A stretch of 64,000 nt of DNA from Alligator mississippiensis. Lineage: Eukaryota; Chordata; Crocodylia; Alligatoridae. How positions within the stretch are numbered: position 1 is the first letter of the stretch; each line of letters starts with the position of its first letter. The notes below the pieces were generated by a model. That model was not told the origin of the DNA. It did no database searches and was given only the letters and a program-made list of their open reading frames with translations. The translations under genes were made by a program, and so were the position numbers. Shown here piece by piece: positions 58,800 to 64,000 of the stretch. The stretch lies in assembly GCF_030867095.1 (NCBI RefSeq), contig NC_081824.1:85518382-85582381 (forward strand), written 5' to 3'.

Positions 58800-59490
58800 C
58801 TATAAACACACGAACCCCTTTGAACATGGAGAAGCAGGTGACAGCAGTAATTTGGAAATGGGCAACGACTGCTACTGCTCTGTGGTTAAATCCCACATGC
58901 TGGATCTGACATTCCACAAAGGAGGTGTGCATTGCTATCAACAAGGCACCTGTCTTTTCTTAGCCTTCTTAACCACACAAGAGATCACTGATATATTCAC
59001 CTATATGGGGTTCCTCAATTGCCTTGGCCTGATTCATGGTAAGTACATTCCAATTCTTTGTCCTCCTTAGTATAGGTTGGGGTATGTAGAAAGGAATACT
59101 TTTGCATTGTGCTGAAGAATGACATGGATCACTGTGAGAGATTCATGCACGTCACTGTGGGGAGATTTACCAAGGTGCAAGATACCAGGGTCTTCCATGA
59201 CTTCCTGGTGCAGTAGAAATGTTTGCTGTTGGTACTGTCTGCACTGAGATAACTATAGTAGTTATCCCTTCCTTATTCCCAATGGTCTAGATTATGCCCT
59301 CCTTGGGGTGTTCAATTAGGAAAGCTTACCTGCCACCGTGACAGTTAAATACACTTTGGCTGTCTTGATGCCAGGTGGAGTTCAGTGGTTGATTGGGTGT
59401 ATTAGAGCATTACCTTTCCACCATGGTGGCGGGCTGATACATCCTGCACAACATCTGTGAGACAAGGGGCAAGGTACTGGAGAAGGGGTG
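58800..59490 (+). pseudogene. Decayed PIF/Harbinger transposase
   Basis: Blocks in order: GFLNCLGLIHGKYIPILCPP (compare FPxCLGAIDGTHIPI, the first DDE-region motif) at about 59,007-59,067; RKEYFCIVLK (compare NRKGYFSIVLQ) about 59,090; VGRFTKVQDTRVFHDF (compare VGWPGRVHDARVF) at about 59,158-59,205; and ILHNICETRGKVLE (compare CCVLHNICE) near the 3' end at about 59,442-59,483. Blocks are in different frames with stops between, and the first catalytic Asp appears as His in IHGK. The element cannot be active. An upstream ORF (58,191-58,469) may be an unaligned N-terminal part. Confidence 0.8.
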
Positions 59491-61345
59491 GTTAATTGAA
59501 GCTGACTGGTTGTCTTGGTGGTAGGAATGATTGGAAGTGTTGTACTTCAGCAACTAAAGGGCAGGGGACCCTTGGAAGGAAGACTTGGCCAATTGCTTTG
59601 ATCAAGCCACCAACAGGTCAGATCAGGTCATTAAATGAATACATGCTTCTATTTTAAATGAGTAAACTGTACAAATCAGAAAAAAAGTGCCTTAAAATGT
59701 GAAAAGTATTTTTGGTGGACTATCAACCCAGCATTATTAACTTTTTAGCCCTGTGGGGCTGAACATATGGGCGAATTCTGGATACTCAGGGTCTGAAGAA
59801 GAGGTAGCCACTGCATGGCACGGGGCCTTTAGGCTTGGAGTGCCATGGCAGCAGGTCCATGTGGGTATTAGAGGTCAAAGGAGGTTGGGTGTTTCCCAAA
59901 AAGTGGTTGGAGGACTATGAGAGCTTTTGTATATTTGCAGCAAATGGGATAATTAGGAGCATGCTCCTGTACCATGCAAGGTAGTAGGTATATGATGTGG
60001 CCTCTGGGGAAACACCAGGGGCTACAGAAGAAGCTGAAACTCTGCCTCTGAGTACTTGGTTTGGTGGGACAAGTGTGAGTGGTTATTGCTCTGCATCCCT
60101 CTCCAGCTATTTTTTCTACAACAGCTCCATGACCTCTCCCACACTCATAGTTTTGCTCATTGCCACAGTAGATTGTCAGGGTTGAAAATGATCCGAATTT
60201 CTGGTTTGGATCTCACATACAGAAGCTCTTGTGCTACTCCATCCTGGAGCAGCACTTGAGTAAGATGGCCAGCTTTTCCACCATTCTTCTTTTGTTGTCT
60301 TCCTTTTCCTCATGCTTTCCATACAGTGGGCAACAGTCTGCAATGGAGATTTTGAGGACTCTGCAAATGAATGTGTTGACCCTAGAAGGTAAGAAATGTA
60401 GAAAGGAATCATTCTTCTATCCTTAGCTTTACAAAACTTAAAATTCTCATTATTTATGAGAACTTATTGCCAGGGAATGTCCCCAGTGAGATTCAGGAGA
60501 ACCTGTGATTATGAGTTTGCTTTCCTGGTGGTCATTGCCCTCCTTGTTTTATTGCCTGGCTACTGTGATGGGGGATCATGAATTCTGGGGCTCCTGTGCA
60601 AAATTCCTAGTTTCTGGGAGGCACTGGGGGTGAGGTGAGCAGTGGGGTGGGGTTAGCATGAATCCAAAACTCATTACCTCTCTCACTAATCCTCAGACTC
60701 TTCAGGCCTTGAAGGATAAGGTACTGATTTATGTGAAGTATGAGGCAGACGAAGGCAATACCCATTTGAGAAAGCCAGGGCAAACTCCATTAGTTTTTCA
60801 TTGCTGCTGTTTATGAAATGCTTGCTGAAGTCTTGAAGTGATGGATAGGGATGGTTACTTACTGTGGGATAGAGCGTAAGGAAATATCGAAGGCAAGTTT
60901 CAGCACTACTTCTTTAAGTTCACCTACTTAGCTTGAACAAATATCTGGTGCTGGATATCACTATCAATAAGGAGGTGGTCCATGGTGGCATCACAATTTT
61001 GTGCCTTATTTCTAAAGGAGTGAGCACACGGTACCCTGACCCCAGAATAATTAAGGTGAATGGGGAGAGCTGAGCATTTGGCTTACTGTGATGGTGGTGG
61101 TCAGACCATGAAGCACTGTGGGATTCTATTTACCTGGCCAATCACTTGAATAGGGGAGGAGATGTGGACAGATGGAACCTGTATCAATAAATTCTATGTT
61201 GATCTATATATGACCCTAATTTGTACATGGGGTAAATTTGCTATTCATTGGGTTGAAAACCAGTTTTGGAAGGTGTGGTACTTGAGGTACTTGTTTACAA
61301 CTCATTAAAATCTTAAGGTCTCTTAGTACATTGATTTGTCTACTG
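59491..61345. other. Intergenic, possibly Harbinger remainder; no gene seen
   Basis: PIF/Harbinger elements usually carry a second, Myb-like gene. The Lys/Arg/Glu- and Trp-containing minus-strand ORF at 60,176-60,412 (MRKRKTTKEEWWKSW) was considered but is not a convincing Myb/SANT domain. Confidence 0.35.
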
Positions 61346-61668
61346 CAGTGGTTATCAACCAGGGTGCCCTGAGATCCTTTTAAGAATGCCCTGGATGGAG
61401 AGCTATGCAATATTAGCATTGTGAGGTGTGCAAACATCTATGCATGGTTCACAAGATAAATGCAGAGAATCTGGGAAACTTGGACTCTAGAGTGTTAAAA
61501 ACATTCTGACCTGCCTGTTGTGGTATGTCTGAGTCCTTTGCCATAGAAAAGTTGCTCTATTATTTTTCTATAGTCAAAAAATGAGTGAAAGGTAAGTGTT
61601 GGCATTTTCTGAGGGGTACCTTGGATCTAACAAGGGACGACCTTGGTCTAAAAGGTTGAGAACCACTG
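61346..61668. mobile_element. hAT-like non-autonomous element (CAGTGGTTCTC family), copy 5
   Basis: Left end CAGTGGTTATCAACC, right end AGGTTGAGAACCACTG. Flanking octamers GTCTACTG and GTCTACAA agree at 6 of 8 with TA at positions 4-5. It is 323 bp. The interior closely follows the copy at 20,920. Confidence 0.88.
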
Positions 61669-62013
61669 GTCTACAACTTTTGTGGTACAAACCATTCATT
61701 TTATGCAAAGGAGACTATTTTGTAGCAAAACCCTCAGTTTTTCTTTTTTTTTTTCTTTTAAAATGTATTCCCTCCCCTTCCCCAACCATTTCTGACTTTT
61801 TCTCTCCCTCTCTATTCCCTATAGATAAGTATAAGTGAGCTAAGACATAGGATAAACTTCAACATTTTATTTTGGTAGCAAGTTGTATTTGTTTTGTTTT
61901 TTTCTCCTTTATATTGTATAATTATTATATTTATATTGATTTTGACTGTTCTATATTACTGTTTTACTGATACTATATGATTTAGGCCTACATATATACG
62001 TTAGCATAAGTCA

Positions 62014-62936
62014 TGTCAAGTTTCCATCTTGTATGTCAAGCCTCCATCTTGTGTCCCCTGATGTTGTAACCTATGACTCATACCTACCCCTCCTGTGTAA
62101 ATTGGTTTCTGGATGAATGGGGATGAATGAAGGTTCTTGAGAGACAATGGCAGCAGGTCTAAAAATAGCTCCCTTTGAATGACCAAACCATCAGAACCAA
62201 TACCTGGGACCCAGCCCTTGGAACCACCCTCAGCATTCAAGAAACAAAAGATGAGGCAACCCACCATTGTGCCAAGGCTGCACATGCTCAGTAAGAACAC
62301 CTGCAGCCCTCTGGAACAGGACTGACCTTGCCTGGACAGGCCATCCCCATAGGAGATCAGAAGTAGTCTGCCCCATAAAAAGGGGTAGTGAAGACTGACT
62401 CCTTGGGACACCCTCTCCATCTGGACCAGCACCATGCCACACCACCTATCCACCCAGAGGCCCTGCCAGCGACCCCTGTCTGGACAACACCTGCTGGACA
62501 AAGACCCCTTTCCAGCCTGGATTGGTAGCTATCACCCCTACCCTCTCTTCAACCAAGGACTTAGACTCTGTTTCTCTTCCCCACCTGGGCTCCAACCCTT
62601 CCACTGAGTCTCTTTCTCCTGCTGCCATTGTGAGTGTGTGTGTGTGTGTGTATGTGTGAACCAATAACTTCATGGGGCAGTGTAGTGTGTTGTCTGTTTA
62701 ATAAACCTGTTATTTTGGAACCCTGAGTTAGGTTTTTGTCTGTTTCCTGACTGTTTCCTCCTTGCCACCACTTTTCTGCTCCCCAATCTCTCACCTGTCA
62801 GCCTCAGTTTCCAGTCCCAAGCTCCCAGGTTTCTGCCTCTCTCTCTTTCCTGGCTGTTTCCTTCTTGCCAACAGGCTTTTTTCCTTGCTTCCACCCTAAC
62901 ACCAGGTGAGCCCAAGTAACTCGGGGCTACTTGACA
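62014..62936 (+). mobile_element. LTR-like element, probable solo LTR
   Basis: Termini TGTCAAG and CTTGACA are perfect 7-bp inverted repeats. A TATA-like ATAAAAA at 62,375 and a polyadenylation signal AATAAA at 62,700-62,705, followed by GT-rich sequence, give the expected U3-R-U5 order. TGTCAAG also recurs at 62,034 in a 20-bp tandem duplication, so the exact left edge is uncertain. No clear target duplication (AGTCA versus TTAAG), so the copy is old or one edge is misplaced. Confidence 0.65.
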
Positions 62937-63165
62937 TTAAGTAAACCGCAAGCCTTAGCTTCTCAGCCAGCTTCTCTGTAGTCCACTGGTTCTAATCCCA
63001 GTTCTGGCAACTTTTGCTCCCTACACTTTGATTCTCTCTCTCTCACTTTAACCTTCCCCCAAGTATCCCAGGTACTCCAAGCACACGCATACACACACTG
63101 TACCATCCACGTTAGGAACTTACCTGTGTGTATGTGTAGGTGGGTTGTATGTGTGTGAACTGGTG

Positions 63166-63202
<37 letters not shown>

Positions 63203-64000
63203 AATGTCACTGTGTGCATGATATACAAATTAGTAATCCATGTATGTGTATGGAGCGTGTAGGTATTGACAACTGATTGTTGACTAATTTTTGGTGTGTG
63301 CAGTGTGTATGTGCTTGAATTGGTGATAGGTATGCATGTGCTTAGGCTGGTTTGGATGTGTATGTGCCTGAGTTGGTAGTATGTGTGCATGTGTATGCAC
63401 CTAATTGATATGTGTGTTTGTATATGTGCAATTGTGTCACACCCTCCCGTCTAATAGCGCAATATTGAGATCCTGAGAGTTAGCCTGACCCCACAGGGCA
63501 ACAATTTCAACTGCTTCCATAACTTTCTTAGAATTTAGGTTTCATGTTGGCAGACAGTTCTATAAATGTTTATAGTAAAATACTGTTCAGCAAAGAAGTG
63601 ATTCAGTTTACATAAGTCAGTTAAATCTGACTGTCCAGCATTTATACTTTGTGATGTTGTCTGATAGCACTGGTATAAGTTTATTTGTGGCCATAACTTT
63701 CTCTGTTATGTTTTATACACTTTTCTCTATAAATCAGGTTCTCTACTCATAAGCAAATCTATTAATCTAGAAATCTTCAAAGTGGCATCTATTTTTGGAG
63801 AGGACCATGTCTTCGCACTGTTCATCTGTTTCTAATGTTTTTTTTCCAATTTAGAAAGAGTTTGGACATATCTTGTCTCTGAAGGTGAAGGGAAAGAAGC
63901 TCGACTCTGACAGAGAAGGCAAAAGATATCCAGCAAAAATATTCCATAAAAGGAAAGACAAGGGCAGAATACTGAAAAGAGGAAGGTTTTACTGGTAGAT
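62937..64000. other. Intergenic with GT-rich low-complexity DNA
   Basis: A GT/TA-rich microsatellite region spans about 63,120-63,430. The minus-strand ORF there (Thr/His/Tyr-rich) is low complexity. No gene is recognised to the window edge; MCHR2, the next gene in mammals, is not seen. Confidence 0.5.

Noticed and set aside
60176-60412. Minus-strand ORF as the Myb-like partner of the Harbinger element
   Set aside because: Contains KEEWWKSW but not the spaced Trp pattern of a Myb/SANT domain; evidence too thin.

Overview
This is a vertebrate nuclear window, most likely from a reptile of crocodilian or turtle type. Host genes are sparse, intron-containing and spliced with GT-AG. The repeats are CR1 LINEs, a MIR-type SINE, many short hAT-like elements, two retroviral LTR-like sequences and abundant tetranucleotide microsatellites. 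The order CCNC (minus) then PRDM13 (plus) matches the known vertebrate CCNC-PRDM13 neighbourhood (human 6q16). The species call is inference; the gene identities are read from protein sequence.

Layout. 1-3.1 kb: the 5' end of CCNC (cyclin C) on the minus strand, with exon 2, intron 1 (holding a CR1 copy), exon 1 and a CpG-island promoter, followed by a GGGATT-type minisatellite. 3.6-13.4 kb: intergenic DNA dominated by hAT-like non-autonomous elements and CR1. 13.8-18.4 kb: an unexpected set of exon-like blocks. Two of them (15,477-15,547 and 16,280-16,381) clearly encode part of an intermediate-filament rod (vimentin/desmin-like L12 and coil 2A) in a locus where mammals have no such gene. 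19-35 kb: intergenic DNA upstream of PRDM13 with microsatellites, palindromic repeats and several stretches that look like candidate regulatory DNA, judged only from motif content. 35.6-44.2 kb: PRDM13 with four coding exons, a predicted 562-residue protein, a GC-rich last exon, a minisatellite in the 3' region and a polyadenylation signal near 44,200. Its introns carry two hAT-like elements, one of them a near-perfect 370-bp palindrome with an intact 8-bp target duplication. 44-64 kb: gene-poor downstream DNA with a palindromic repeat, a second CATCTACAC-ended element, a solo LTR with an intact 5-bp target duplication (52,537-53,388), a decayed PIF/Harbinger transposase (about 58.8-59.5 kb), a further hAT element and a second LTR (62,014-62,936).

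Function. CCNC is a ubiquitous Mediator kinase-module subunit driven from a CpG island. PRDM13 is a tissue-restricted PR/zinc-finger transcriptional regulator of retinal amacrine and dorsal spinal or hindbrain neurons, and in humans its upstream non-coding DNA is functionally important. The 20-35 kb interval is therefore the most likely place for regulatory elements. Open reading frames outside CCNC, PRDM13, the filament-like exons and the transposon relics look like chance.
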